A stretch of DNA of 64,000 nt, taken from NCBI RefSeq assembly GCF_007679965.1, contig NZ_VEHL01000002.1, positions 480,235-544,234 on the forward strand, given 5' to 3'. Both the position numbers and the translations under genes were made by a program. This DNA is from Bordetella genomosp. 13. Its GTDB lineage: Bacteria > Pseudomonadota > Gammaproteobacteria > Burkholderiales > Burkholderiaceae_B. Shown here piece after piece: positions 1 to 8,710 of the stretch. Position 1 is the stretch's first letter, and every line of letters starts with the position of its first letter. A model generated the notes under the pieces. The model made no database searches. It had not been told where the DNA came from and was given only the letters and a program-made list of their open reading frames with translations.

Positions 1-613
1 CGTCCACCAGCGTCATGGTGGCGTCGCCGGTGCTGACGGCCGTGATCGAGTCCATGCTGCCCTTGTAGGGGATGTACTCGAAGTGCGTGCCGGTCTGCTT
101 CTTGAACAGCTCGGTCATCAACTGGAACGACGCGGCGCTGGCGCTGTAGTTCGACGTCTTCGGGTTGGCCGCGGCGTAGGCCTTCAGGCCCTTCAACGTG
201 GCCGTCCCGGGATTGGCGGACTGCGTCAGCAGGATCAACGGGAACGTGCCCACCAGCGAGATCGGCGCCAGGTCCTTGTCCGGCGCATAGGGCAGCGACT
301 TGTACAGCGCCGGATTGAACGAGATGGGGCCGCTGGCGCCCATCAGCAACGTGTAGCCGTCGGGCCTGGCCTTGGCCACGTACGTGGCGCCGACGATGGA
401 GGCCACGCCGGGCTTGTTCTCGACGATGACGGGCTGCTTCAGCGACGCGGACATCCTGTCGGCCAGGATGCGGGCCAGGATGTCGTTGGCGCCGCCGGCG
501 CTGTAGCCGACGACGATGGTGATGGGGTGCGCGGGATACGTTTCCCCGGCTTGCGCGGCGGCGCCCGCGCAGGCCAGGGCAGCGGCCGACGCAAGGGTTG
601 CGGGACGAATCAT
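1..613 (-). CDS. Bug-family (TctC-like) periplasmic receptor, C-terminus beyond window edge
   Basis: The first 204 codons are visible; the rest lies left of the window. It starts at the ATG complementary to 611-613, preceded by a GGAG ribosome site. The first 25 or so residues form a signal peptide ending in AAAQA. The mature part begins ETYPAHPITIVVGYSAGGAND, followed by ENKPG and PDGYTLLMG, the standard ligand-loop signatures of Bug/TTT solute-binding proteins. Such proteins bind carboxylated solutes in the periplasm, often for tripartite tricarboxylate transporters. No membrane components are visible here, which is normal for Bug genes. It lies 67 bp downstream of the ketopantoate-reductase-like gene, at the 3' end of the gentisate-type operon, so its ligand may be an aromatic or 2-oxo acid; that is inference. 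Confidence 0.9.
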   Translation of the reverse strand, partial: MIRPATLASAAALACAGAAAQAGETYPAHPITIVVGYSAGGANDILARILADRMSASLKQPVIVENKPGVASIVGATYVAKARPDGYTLLMGASGPISFNPALYKSLPYAPDKDLAPISLVGTFPLILLTQSANPGTATLKGLKAYAAANPKTSNYSASAASFQLMTELFKKQTGTHFEYIPYKGSMDSITAVSTGDATMTLVD

Positions 614-680
614 GGTGTGTCTCCTCGGGTGTGGTCAGGGCCGACGCTGCTGCCGCTTCACTGCGGGTGGGACTGCGCTG

Positions 681-1649
681 TCAGGCGGCGGCTTCGGGGT
701 GCGCCAACTGCCAGGCGCGTGCGGTCTCCAGCCCCTTCACCAGCCGGTACACGGTGCGGCATGCGTGCACGGCGACGCCCAGGCGGTCGCCCTCGCGCAC
801 GATGAAGCCGGTCAGTTCGTCGATCTCGGTGGCCGCGCCGCGCGCGATGTCCAGCGCCATCGAGCCCGCATGGCGGCTGACCGGGCGCCGGCCGGCGCGC
901 GTGTCGTGCACCAGCTCCAGGGGATCGAAGGCGTAGCGGCCGCCCAGTGCCCGGACCACGTCGTTGCACTCGCGCGCCAGGTCGTCGATCAGCGCGGCCA
1001 CGTCGGGCGATCCGTAGCGCGCGGCGTTCACGCCCAGCAACAGCGCGCCCACGGGATTCATCACGCAGTTGAAGACGAACTTGGACCAGACCGCGTCCAT
1101 CGGGTCGTCCAGCGTGCGGGTGGGCAGGCCCGCGGCCGTCAACAGCTCGGCCAGCCAGGCGCAGTCGGCGGCGTCGCCGCGAGTCGGTCCCAGCCACGTG
1201 GTGTTGCCGCGGATCAGGTGTTCGATGCAGCCGGGGGCCAGGTAGCGTCCCGCGTCCAGCGAGATGCCGCGCGCCACCTTGCAATCGGAGCCGGCCTCGA
1301 GGATTTCGCTGTTGCCCATGCCGTTCTGCAAGGTGACCAGCAAGGGGCTGTCTGTTGCCACCACAGGCCGCAGCCCGGCCAGGGCGTCGGCGGTGCGGCC
1401 GGACTTGACCAGGAACAGCACGGCATCGAATGCCTCGCCGTGCAGCGATGCTGCATCGGTCTCGGCACGCAGCCTGCACGTGCGCGCCTGGCCGCCTTCG
1501 ATGCGCAGGCCGTGCTGGCGGATGGCGGCCACGTGGGCGGCATCGATGTCCAGCGCGGTCACCTCGGCCACGCGAGCCAGGTGGGCGGCGTAGATGCCGC
1601 CCATGGCGCCGCAGCCGACCACCAGGATGCGGTGTCGGGAATGGTGCAT
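681..1649 (-). CDS. Ketopantoate reductase-like (ApbA/PanE family) NADPH oxidoreductase
   Basis: A 322-residue protein starting MHHSRHRILVV with the nucleotide-binding motif GCGAMGG at residues 12-18. Further family signatures are LVKSGRT, LQNGMGN and KFVFNCVMNPVGAL, which carry the Lys and Asn catalytic positions of 2-dehydropantoate 2-reductases. I chose the ATG at 1647-1649 because it follows GGAGACAGCC and puts the Rossmann motif at the N-terminus. The frame is open farther upstream, but into the ThDP gene. The gene is 13 bp downstream of the ThDP enzyme and far from panB or panC (panC is at 20685, with other genes). Its role is therefore probably reduction of another 2-oxo acid or a related catabolic step rather than pantothenate synthesis. 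Family call firm, substrate unknown. Confidence 0.85.
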   Translation of the reverse strand: MHHSRHRILVVGCGAMGGIYAAHLARVAEVTALDIDAAHVAAIRQHGLRIEGGQARTCRLRAETDAASLHGEAFDAVLFLVKSGRTADALAGLRPVVATDSPLLVTLQNGMGNSEILEAGSDCKVARGISLDAGRYLAPGCIEHLIRGNTTWLGPTRGDAADCAWLAELLTAAGLPTRTLDDPMDAVWSKFVFNCVMNPVGALLLGVNAARYGSPDVAALIDDLARECNDVVRALGGRYAFDPLELVHDTRAGRRPVSRHAGSMALDIARGAATEIDELTGFIVREGDRLGVAVHACRTVYRLVKGLETARAWQLAHPEAAA

Positions 1650-1662
1650 GGCTGTCTCCTGG

Positions 1663-3435
1663 CTAGATCTGTCCGATCCGCACGTGCAGCAGCGCGGCCT
1701 GGCCACGGTCCAGCGCCTGCAGGCAGCGCGCGAGGGCGGGGGGCAGGTCACCCGGCTCGATCACGTGTTCGCCATGCGCCCCGAAAGCCTGCGCCACCTG
1801 GTCGAAGCGGCGCTGGCGGCCATCCAGGCGCGCCTGGAAGTCATCGACACCGGCCGCCTCGCCATCCGGATAGACGCGCAGCACGGCTTCTTTCACCGCC
1901 TGCCAGCCGCCGTTGTCCAGCACCACCGTCAGGATGGGCAGGCCGTAGTTCTGCGCCACCGCATAGACCGAGGTCGGCGTCGAGAAATGAAAGCCGCCAT
2001 CGCCGACGATCTGCACGACGCGGCACTGCGGCCGCGCCAGCTTCACGCCCAGCGCCAGGCCGCCGCTGTAGCCCAGGCCGCCGCCGGAGCAGCCCAGCAG
2101 CGACAGCGGCTCGGTGCGCGGGATCTGCCCCAGCACCGCTGGCGAATTGCGGATGGCCTCGTTGACGACGACGTCGTCCGGGCGCAATGCCGCGCCCAGC
2201 GCGGCGCACACGTACTGCGGCGAGATCGCGCCGGGCGCGCCACGGTCGTCGGCCGCGCGCGCCAGCGCCGCGCGGCGTGCGGCATTGGACTGCTCCCAGC
2301 CGGCGATGCGCCGCGCCACGCGTTGCTCGAACTCGGGCGTGGCCAGGCGCTCGACGGCCTCCAGCACCTGCTCCAGGGCGCGGCCGCAATCCGCCTGCAG
2401 CCGGGTATGGGTGGCGAAGCCCCACATCGGGAAGTCGCGCTTGATCGGATCCACATCGATGTGGGTCCAGCGCGTGTCGGGATGCTCCGTGGCGAACTTC
2501 GGCAGCCAGGGCACGTCCACGTCCAGCAGCAGGCCCACGTCGGCGTCGGCCAGGCCGGGCTTGGGGTCGAAACCGCCGAAGCATGGATGATCGCGCGGGA
2601 GGTTCATGTGGGTGGGCATGAACTCGTAGACCCGGATGCCGCAGCGCTGCGCCAGGGCCTGCAGCGCGCGCACGGCGCGCGCCTTGCGGCCCAGGTAGGC
2701 GGTGACCGCGACGGGGCTGCGCGCGCCGATCAGCTGGCGCGCGACGGCCTCGGCTTGCAGCGGATCGATGCCGCCCGCGGCCACCTCGCCGTAGCGGTCG
2801 GCCGGAAAGGTGCGCACCTGCTCGGGCCGCCACTGCTCGGCCAGCGTCTCGCGCGGCAGGGTCATGTACACGGGCCCGGGGGGATCGCTGTGCATCACGG
2901 CATGGCCGCGTCGCAGCGCTTCCTTCGCCACCACGCCCGAGGGCAGCGAGTATTCCCACTTCACGTAGGGCCGCACCAGGCTGGCGATGTCGAAGGGGTC
3001 CTGCACGAAGTGCACGTAATTGTCGCGCGAGCCCGGCAGCTCGCCGCGCAGCGTGTAGGGCGCGCGGCCGGCGATCAGCATCACCGGCAGGCGGCCGCGG
3101 AACATGTTGTGCAGGCCCATGGCCGCGTTGGCCGTGCCGGCGTCCACGTGCACCATCACGGCCTGCCCGCGTCCCGTCATGGCGGCATAGCCAGCGGCCA
3201 TGTGCACCGCCACGTTCTCGTGCGGGCACAGGATGGTGCGCGCCTGCTTGCGTCCTTCGCGCTTCCAGCGGGCCATCTCCTCGATCAGCGCGACGTGGTC
3301 CGTGCCGAAGTTGGAGAAGACGTAGTCCACGCCGATCTCGTTCAGGCCCTCCAGGAAGTAGTGCGCGGCGCTGCGGGAAGGTCCGGGCGTGGTGGGGGAG
3401 GCCGCCGGGTGGGCGGACGGTGCCGTGTTGTCCAT
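1663..3435 (-). CDS. Thiamine diphosphate-dependent enzyme, acetolactate synthase/benzoylformate decarboxylase-like
   Basis: A 590-residue protein with the three-domain layout of ThDP decarboxylases. The N-terminal PYR domain carries the cofactor-activating glutamate in CPHEN (E73). A central transhydrogenase-like domain includes THIDVDP. The C-terminal PP domain has the GDGG...N metal/diphosphate motif (GDG at 478-480, N508 in VLDNGGW). The start has a GGAGACATC ribosome site. It lacks the partner regulatory subunit expected for anabolic acetolactate synthase and sits between an aldehyde dehydrogenase and a ketopantoate-reductase-like gene. A catabolic role such as decarboxylating an aryl-2-oxo acid to an aldehyde, which the neighbouring dehydrogenase would oxidise, is therefore attractive but inferred. 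It could instead perform carboligation or cleave a C-C bond in another substrate. Confidence 0.82.
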   Translation of the reverse strand: MDNTAPSAHPAASPTTPGPSRSAAHYFLEGLNEIGVDYVFSNFGTDHVALIEEMARWKREGRKQARTILCPHENVAVHMAAGYAAMTGRGQAVMVHVDAGTANAAMGLHNMFRGRLPVMLIAGRAPYTLRGELPGSRDNYVHFVQDPFDIASLVRPYVKWEYSLPSGVVAKEALRRGHAVMHSDPPGPVYMTLPRETLAEQWRPEQVRTFPADRYGEVAAGGIDPLQAEAVARQLIGARSPVAVTAYLGRKARAVRALQALAQRCGIRVYEFMPTHMNLPRDHPCFGGFDPKPGLADADVGLLLDVDVPWLPKFATEHPDTRWTHIDVDPIKRDFPMWGFATHTRLQADCGRALEQVLEAVERLATPEFEQRVARRIAGWEQSNAARRAALARAADDRGAPGAISPQYVCAALGAALRPDDVVVNEAIRNSPAVLGQIPRTEPLSLLGCSGGGLGYSGGLALGVKLARPQCRVVQIVGDGGFHFSTPTSVYAVAQNYGLPILTVVLDNGGWQAVKEAVLRVYPDGEAAGVDDFQARLDGRQRRFDQVAQAFGAHGEHVIEPGDLPPALARCLQALDRGQAALLHVRIGQI

Positions 3436-3499
3436 GTGATGTCTCCAGTCGCCGGGGTCTGCCGCCCCGGCTGTCCTGCTTGGTGGAAGGGGCCAGGCG

Positions 3500-4945
3500 T
3501 CAGGCCTGGGTTTCGTAGTAGAAGTGCTTGGTTTCCAGGAAGTCGTTCAGGCCCTCCTGGCCGTGCAGCCGGCCGTAGCCGCTGTCCGCATGGCCGCCGG
3601 TCTCCGCTTCGGCGTACAGCCTGTTGTGTGTGTTGGCCCATACCGTGCCGAACCTCATGCGCCCGGCCATGCGGCGGGCGCGTTCGGCATCGGCCGACCA
3701 CACGCTTGAGGCCAGGCTGTAGCGCGTGGCGTTGGCGCGCGCGATCGCATCCTCCTCGTCGCGAAAGCGCTCGACCACCACCAGCGGGCCGAACAGCTCG
3801 CGCTGCACGTAGTCGGACGCCAGGTCTTCGATGGCCACCAGGCTGGGCTCGATGAAGGCGCCGCGCGCCAGGTTGCCGGCCGGGACGCGGCCCTGCACCA
3901 GCACCGTGCCCGAGTCGCCGGCACGTTCGACCAGTCCCGCGATGCGGTCGCGATTGGCCGTGTCGATGAGGCAGCCCATCTGGGACTGCGGATCGTCGCC
4001 CCTGCCCACCCGCACGGCGCGGTAGGCGTCGGCCAGCTTGCGGGTGAAGTGGTCGTACACCTCGTCCTGCACCAGCACGCGGCTGATGGCGGTGCATTGC
4101 TGGCCCGCCAGGATGAGGCTGCCCGCCACGACGCCGGCGATGGTGCGGTCGTGCGCCGCGTCGGCGAACACCACGGCGGGCGCCTTGCCGCCCAGCTCCA
4201 GCGACAGGCGCTTGAGCGTGCCCGCGGCGGCCTGCGCGATGCGCTTGCCCACGGCGGTCGAGCCCGTGAAGCTGACCACGTCGACGTCCGGCGAGGCGCA
4301 CAGTTGCTGCGACACGGCCGCGCCGGACTCGATCACCGAGTTCACGATGCCCGCGGGGATGCGCTCGTCCCGCACCAGGCACTCCAGCGCCAGGTTGTGC
4401 GCCAGCGCCGTCTGGAAGGCGGGCTTGATCACGACCGAGCAGCCCGCGGCCAGGGCCGGGGCCAGCGATCGCGCCAGCAGGGTGATGGGAGCGTTCCACG
4501 GCAGGATGATGGCGGCAACGCCGGCCGCCTCGCGCTCCAGCGAGCTGTAGCAGCCCGGCTCCAGTTCGGCGATGCGGCCGAACAGGTTGCGCGCCAGTCC
4601 GGCGTAGTAGCGCAGCTCTGAGACCGCCGCCAGCGTCTCGCCCATGGCCTCGCGGCGCAGCTTGCCGTTGAGCGTGACCAGCCAGTCGGCCACCTCTTCC
4701 CTGCGCGCTTCCAGGTTGTCGGCTGCGCGCAGCAGCACGTCCGCGCGCAGCCGCGGCGAGCGGCGCCACGCGGTCCGATCGAAGGCGCGCCGGGCCGCCG
4801 CGATGGCGGCGTCGGCCTCGGCCGTGCCGCCATCGGCGTAGCGCGCGGCGACCTGTCCCGTTGCGGGGTCGAAGGCATCGCCCAGCGCGGACGATCCCGT
4901 GCCGTCGATCCAGTGGCCGTCGATGTAGTGCCGGGCGATATGCAT
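3500..4945 (-). CDS. NAD(P)-dependent aldehyde dehydrogenase
   Basis: A 481-residue member of the aldehyde dehydrogenase superfamily at the usual length. Visible signatures are the N-terminal PWNAP (N151), the cofactor loop FTGSTAVGKR, the general base in LELGGK (E250) and the nucleophile in GQQCTA (C284). All catalytic residues are present, so it should be active in oxidising an aldehyde to a carboxylate in the cytoplasm. It starts 9 bp after the stop of the GST gene and is followed 64 bp later by the ThDP enzyme. I suggest it oxidises the aldehyde made by that enzyme (possibly an aromatic aldehyde), feeding the hydroxylase and ring-cleavage genes upstream; this pairing is inference from gene order. 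Confidence 0.9.
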   Translation of the reverse strand: MHIARHYIDGHWIDGTGSSALGDAFDPATGQVAARYADGGTAEADAAIAAARRAFDRTAWRRSPRLRADVLLRAADNLEARREEVADWLVTLNGKLRREAMGETLAAVSELRYYAGLARNLFGRIAELEPGCYSSLEREAAGVAAIILPWNAPITLLARSLAPALAAGCSVVIKPAFQTALAHNLALECLVRDERIPAGIVNSVIESGAAVSQQLCASPDVDVVSFTGSTAVGKRIAQAAAGTLKRLSLELGGKAPAVVFADAAHDRTIAGVVAGSLILAGQQCTAISRVLVQDEVYDHFTRKLADAYRAVRVGRGDDPQSQMGCLIDTANRDRIAGLVERAGDSGTVLVQGRVPAGNLARGAFIEPSLVAIEDLASDYVQRELFGPLVVVERFRDEEDAIARANATRYSLASSVWSADAERARRMAGRMRFGTVWANTHNRLYAEAETGGHADSGYGRLHGQEGLNDFLETKHFYYETQA

Positions 4946-4954
4946 GGCGATGTC

Positions 4955-5593
4955 CTAGGCGGTGTAGTCGGGCTGCACCGTGGGCGCGGCGGCGAGGAAG
5001 GCGGGCTGCTGCGCGCAATGGTCGTGCACCGCCAGGGCGCGCGGGAACGCGGACAGGTCGCAGCCCATGCGTTGCGCATTGGCCACCTGGGGCACCAGGC
5101 AGCAGTCGGCCAGCGTGGGGGCCTGGCCGAAGCAGTACGGCCCATCGGCCCGGCGGGCCAGCATGGCCTCGACGCTGGCCATGCCTTCGGCGATCCAGTG
5201 GCGGTACCACGCGCTCTTCTGCGCGTCACTGGCCTTCAGCTCCGCCTGCAGGTACTTCAGCACGCGCAGGTTGTTCACGGGATGGATGTCGCAGGCGATG
5301 ACATTGGACAGCTCCAGCACGCGGGCCCGCTGCAGCGGGTCCCGCGGAATCAGCCTCGGTTCGGGATGGCGCGCGTCCAGGTAGTCGATGATCGCCAGCG
5401 ATTGCGACAGTTCCAACGCGCCGTCGGACAGCAGCGGCACGCAGGCGGACGGATTGCGCGCGACATACTGCGGCTGGCGATGTTCCAGCACGCGGATGTT
5501 GACCGGCAGGGTCTCGTACGCGACGCCCTTCAAGGCAAGCGCGATGCGCACGCGGTACGAGGTCGAACTGTTGAAGAAGCTGTGTAGTTGCAT
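4955..5593 (-). CDS. Maleylpyruvate/maleylacetoacetate isomerase, GST zeta type
   Basis: A 212-residue glutathione S-transferase fold. The N-terminal thioredoxin-like domain starts MQLHSFFNSSTSYRVRIAL, where the SSxSxRVR motif is the glutathione-activating site of zeta-class enzymes. NPSACVPLL and LELSQSLAIIDYLD (the glutathione-binding ES-type region, here QS) follow, then an all-alpha C-terminal domain. I prefer the ATG at 5591-5593 over an upstream in-frame ATG because it gives the conserved N-terminus. In a gentisate operon its expected job is cis-trans isomerisation of maleylpyruvate to fumarylpyruvate using glutathione. The neighbouring fumarylpyruvate hydrolase and gentisate dioxygenase support this over a tyrosine-degradation role; no homogentisate dioxygenase is visible. 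Confidence 0.88.
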   Translation of the reverse strand: MQLHSFFNSSTSYRVRIALALKGVAYETLPVNIRVLEHRQPQYVARNPSACVPLLSDGALELSQSLAIIDYLDARHPEPRLIPRDPLQRARVLELSNVIACDIHPVNNLRVLKYLQAELKASDAQKSAWYRHWIAEGMASVEAMLARRADGPYCFGQAPTLADCCLVPQVANAQRMGCDLSAFPRALAVHDHCAQQPAFLAAAPTVQPDYTA

Positions 5594-5657
5594 GGGAAGG
5601 CACACCTGGGTCGGGAAGGCGGGCAGGCGATGCCCGCCGTGATTGCTCGGGCGCGGG

Positions 5658-6620
5658 TCACTCCGCCTGGATGCCCGCGCGCTGGACGATCTCGCTCCAG
5701 CGTTTCTCGTCCTTCGAGATCAGCTGGCCGAATTCGGCGGGCGTGGAGGTGGCGGGCACCATGCCTTGCGCCTCGAAGGCGGTGGCCACGTCGGGGGCTT
5801 TCAATGCCTGGGCGATCTGCTTGTTCAACGTGTCGACGATGGCCGGGGGCGTGCCCTTGGGCGCCAGCACGCCGTACCACATGTCCACGTCGGCGCCCTG
5901 CAGGCCGGCCTCGGCCAGCGTGGGCAGGCCGGGCAGCTGGGCCAGGCGCTTGGGGCTGCCGGTGGCGATGGCCACGAGCTTGCCGGCCCTGATCTGCGGC
6001 AGCGCGACGTGCACCGGCAGGAACATGTAGTCGAGCCGCCCACCCAGCATGTCGGTCACGGCGCCCGAGGTGCCCTTGTACGGCACGTGCAGCATCGTGG
6101 CCTTGGTGCGGTCCAGGAACAGCGCCATCGACAGATGGTGCGGCGTGCCCACGCCCGGCGTGCCGTACGTCAGCTTGCCCGGGTTCGCCTGCGCGGCGCG
6201 CACCACGTCGGCCACGGTCTTCGCCGGATTCGACGGATGCGTGACCAGCAGCAGCGAGCCCCACGAGGTCAGGCTGACGGGCGCGAAATCCTTCACCGGG
6301 TCGTAGCGCAGCTTGCCCTGGTACAGGCTGGCGTTCATCACGAACGTGTTCACCGTCACCATCAGCGTGTAGCCGTCGGGTTCGGCGCGCGCCACCTTCT
6401 CGCTGCCGATGTTGCCGCTGGCGCCCGGCAGGTTTTCCACCACCACGGGCTGGCCCAGCGTCTTGGGCAGGCCGGCCGCCAGCTGGCGCGCGATCAGGTC
6501 GATGCCGGTGCCAGGGGTGTAGGGCACCACCAGCGTGACGGGCCGCTCGGGCCAGGCCGCTTGCGCGGATCCCGCGAGGGCCAGCATCAGGCAGGCCAAT
6601 ATTTTGAAGAGGCGCTTCAT
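5658..6620 (-). CDS. Bug-family (TctC-like) periplasmic solute receptor
   Basis: A 320-residue protein with a signal peptide MKRLFKILACLMLALAGSA ending near AQA. The mature domain has WPERPVTLVVPYTPGTG, ENLPGASGNIGSE, PDGYTLM, LTYGTPGVGTPHHLS and HVPYKGT, the standard pattern of Bug receptors. It starts at the ATG complementary to 6618-6620 behind GGAGACAAACC. It lies between the flavin hydroxylase and the GST isomerase genes with 57- and 64-bp gaps, so it is most likely co-transcribed and captures a substrate of this pathway, such as a hydroxybenzoate or precursor acid. No TctA/TctB membrane genes are adjacent; it may share a distant permease or act in sensing. Confidence 0.93.
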   Translation of the reverse strand: MKRLFKILACLMLALAGSAQAAWPERPVTLVVPYTPGTGIDLIARQLAAGLPKTLGQPVVVENLPGASGNIGSEKVARAEPDGYTLMVTVNTFVMNASLYQGKLRYDPVKDFAPVSLTSWGSLLLVTHPSNPAKTVADVVRAAQANPGKLTYGTPGVGTPHHLSMALFLDRTKATMLHVPYKGTSGAVTDMLGGRLDYMFLPVHVALPQIRAGKLVAIATGSPKRLAQLPGLPTLAEAGLQGADVDMWYGVLAPKGTPPAIVDTLNKQIAQALKAPDVATAFEAQGMVPATSTPAEFGQLISKDEKRWSEIVQRAGIQAE

Positions 6621-6677
6621 GGTTTGTCTCCGGTATGGACGGGCCATGTATCCGGCCCTGTCCGTTGTGCGCGTGCG

Positions 6678-7937
6678 TCAGAGGAACGACGGCCGGGCCT
6701 TCAGGCCAGCGGGGTCGAAACCCGCCACGCGTTTGTAGTTGGCCGAGATGCTTTCCAGTTCGGCCGGGCTGATGACATCCTCGATGCGTGCGTAGGGGCG
6801 GTCGCCCGAGCGCACGTGGACTTCGCGCAGGATGGCGTCCGGCGGATTGGCGCGGTTGGTCAGCACCACGCGCGTGGTGGCCTCGACGCGCACGCGGTCG
6901 TAGTCCGCCAGCGCGGCGGGCGTCAGGCCCTGGCGCTTCAATTGGCCCGCCAGGTAGCGGGCGTCGATGACCGCCTGGCCCGCGCCGTTGGAGCCGCGCG
7001 GCACCATGGGATGCGCGGCGTCGCCCAGCAGCGTCAGGCGGCCCTGCGTCCAGGTGGGCAGCGGATCCTGGTCGACCATGGGATATTCCAGGATGCCGTC
7101 GGCGTCCTGGATCAGCGCCGCCACGTCGAGCCAGTCGAAGTGCCAGTCGGCGAAGGCGGGGAAGAAGTCCTCCAGGCGGCCGGCGCGTGTCCAGTCGCGC
7201 ACGGCGGGCTCGGCGGCCTCGATCTCCGCCACCCAGTTGACCAGCTGGTTACCCTGCGCGTCGACGTCGTCGCGGATGGGATAGATGACCATCTTGCCGG
7301 TGGACAGCCAGCCCGCGCGCACCATGCTGGCGCCGCTGAGGAATGGTTTGCAGCGCGTGGTGCCGCGCCACATGTTGACGCCCGAATAGCGCGGCGCGCC
7401 TTCTCGCGGGTACAACTGCTTGCGCAGCGCGGAGTGGATGCCGTCGCAGCCCACGGCGATGGCGCCACGCACGGGCGGCAGGTCGTGGCCGTCGTTGTCG
7501 CGGAAGTGCGCGGTGACGCCGGCGTCGTCCTGGTCGACGCGGCTGCAGCGGGCGTCGGTGACCACGCTGTCGGCGCCCAGCCGCTGCCGCACCGCGTCCA
7601 GCAACGCCATCTGCAGGTCGCCGCGATGGATGGAATATTGCGGCCAGTCGTAGCCGGCGGCCTGGCCGGCCGGCTCGCGATAGATGAGCTGGCCGTGGCG
7701 GGTATAGAACACCGACTCCTTGGTGCGCACGCCGACCGGGTCCAGCGCCGGCAGCAGGCCGAGCTCGTCCAGTTCGCGCGTGGCGTGCGGCAGCAGGTTG
7801 ATGCCCACGCCCAGCGGACGGATCTCGCGCACCGCTTCGTACACGCGGCAGGCGATGCCCGCCTGGTGCAGGCTGAGCGCCAGCACCAGGCCGCCCACGC
7901 CCGCGCCGATGATGACGACGTCGGTATCGCGCGTCAT
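6678..7937 (-). CDS. FAD-dependent aromatic hydroxylase (PhzS/hydroxybenzoate hydroxylase-like)
   Basis: A 419-residue class A flavoprotein monooxygenase. The N-terminal FAD motif is IIGAGVGGLVLALSLHQAG. The middle has VGCDGIHSALR (the DG motif) and the C-terminal part LLGDAAHPMVPRGSNGAGQA, which contacts FAD ribitol. The EIRPLGVGINLLPHA and YSIHRGDLQM segments resemble the PhzS-type subgroup rather than classical salicylate hydroxylases. The start codon overlaps the stop of the fumarylpyruvate hydrolase gene (ATGA at 7934-7937), indicating coupled translation. In this context it probably uses NAD(P)H and O2 to hydroxylate a monohydroxybenzoate (for example 3-hydroxybenzoate at C6) to gentisate, but the exact substrate cannot be read from sequence. 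Confidence 0.85.
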   Translation of the reverse strand: MTRDTDVVIIGAGVGGLVLALSLHQAGIACRVYEAVREIRPLGVGINLLPHATRELDELGLLPALDPVGVRTKESVFYTRHGQLIYREPAGQAAGYDWPQYSIHRGDLQMALLDAVRQRLGADSVVTDARCSRVDQDDAGVTAHFRDNDGHDLPPVRGAIAVGCDGIHSALRKQLYPREGAPRYSGVNMWRGTTRCKPFLSGASMVRAGWLSTGKMVIYPIRDDVDAQGNQLVNWVAEIEAAEPAVRDWTRAGRLEDFFPAFADWHFDWLDVAALIQDADGILEYPMVDQDPLPTWTQGRLTLLGDAAHPMVPRGSNGAGQAVIDARYLAGQLKRQGLTPAALADYDRVRVEATTRVVLTNRANPPDAILREVHVRSGDRPYARIEDVISPAELESISANYKRVAGFDPAGLKARPSFL

Positions 7938-8638
7938 GGCTGCACCACGTGCACGTCGAGCGTGCCCAGGCCGTCCACGCCGCCTTCCATCGTGTCGCCC
8001 GGCTTGACCGGGCCGACGCCTTCGGGCGTGCCCGTGTAGATCAGGTCGCCCGGCTCCAGCTGGAAGTAGCGCGACAGGTACGAGATGGTCTCGGCGACGG
8101 ACCAGATCAGCTTGGACAGGTCGCTGCGCTGCCTGTCCTGGCCGTTGACCTTCAGCCAGATGCCGGCCTTGTCCAGCGTGCCGGCCTGCGCGGCGGGCAC
8201 CAGCGGGCCCAACGGTGCGCTGTGGTCGAAGGCCTTGCCCGGTTCCCACGGGCGGCCGGCTTCGCGGGCCTTCATCTGCAGGTCGCGGCGCGTCATGTCC
8301 AGGCCCACGCCGTAGCCCCACACGTGATCCAGCGCTTGTTCGACCGCGATGTCGCGGCCGCGCTTGCCGATGGCCGCGACCAGTTCGATCTCGTAGTGGA
8401 AGTTGGCGGTCTCGCTGGGGTAGGGCAGTTCCAGCGTGACGCCTTCGGCCACCGGCATCACGGCGTCCGCGGGCTTGCAGAAGAAGAAGGGCGGCTCGCG
8501 ATCGGGATCGAAGCCCATCTCGCGGGCATGCGCCGCGTAGTTGCGGCCGACGCAATAGACGCGGCGCACGGGGAACAACTCGGCGCGGCCGGCGATCAGC
8601 GCGCCGGTGACGGCGGGGGGAGTGAAGACGTACGACAT
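7934..8638 (-). CDS. Fumarylpyruvate hydrolase, FAH family
   Basis: A 234-residue FAH-family hydrolase. VYCVGRNYAAHAREMG at about residues 28-43 is the family N-terminal motif. FHYEIELVAAIG holds the ExE metal ligands, WGYGVGLDMTRRD follows, and YTGTPEGVGPVKPGD forms the C-terminal active-site loop. The length fits the short bacterial fumarylpyruvate hydrolases (NagK type). It would hydrolyse fumarylpyruvate to fumarate and pyruvate, the final gentisate-pathway step, in the cytoplasm. It sits 72 bp after the gentisate dioxygenase gene and is translationally coupled to the flavin hydroxylase by a 4-bp overlap. Family members also hydrolyse other 2,4-diketo acids, so the specific assignment rests on the neighbours. 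Confidence 0.9.
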   Translation of the reverse strand: MSYVFTPPAVTGALIAGRAELFPVRRVYCVGRNYAAHAREMGFDPDREPPFFFCKPADAVMPVAEGVTLELPYPSETANFHYEIELVAAIGKRGRDIAVEQALDHVWGYGVGLDMTRRDLQMKAREAGRPWEPGKAFDHSAPLGPLVPAAQAGTLDKAGIWLKVNGQDRQRSDLSKLIWSVAETISYLSRYFQLEPGDLIYTGTPEGVGPVKPGDTMEGGVDGLGTLDVHVVQP

Positions 8639-8710
8639 GAGAGACCTTGTCCTGATGGGTGAAGCATCGATCGGAGGAGACCCGCGCGGGGCTGGGTCCC
8701 CGGGCGCGGT

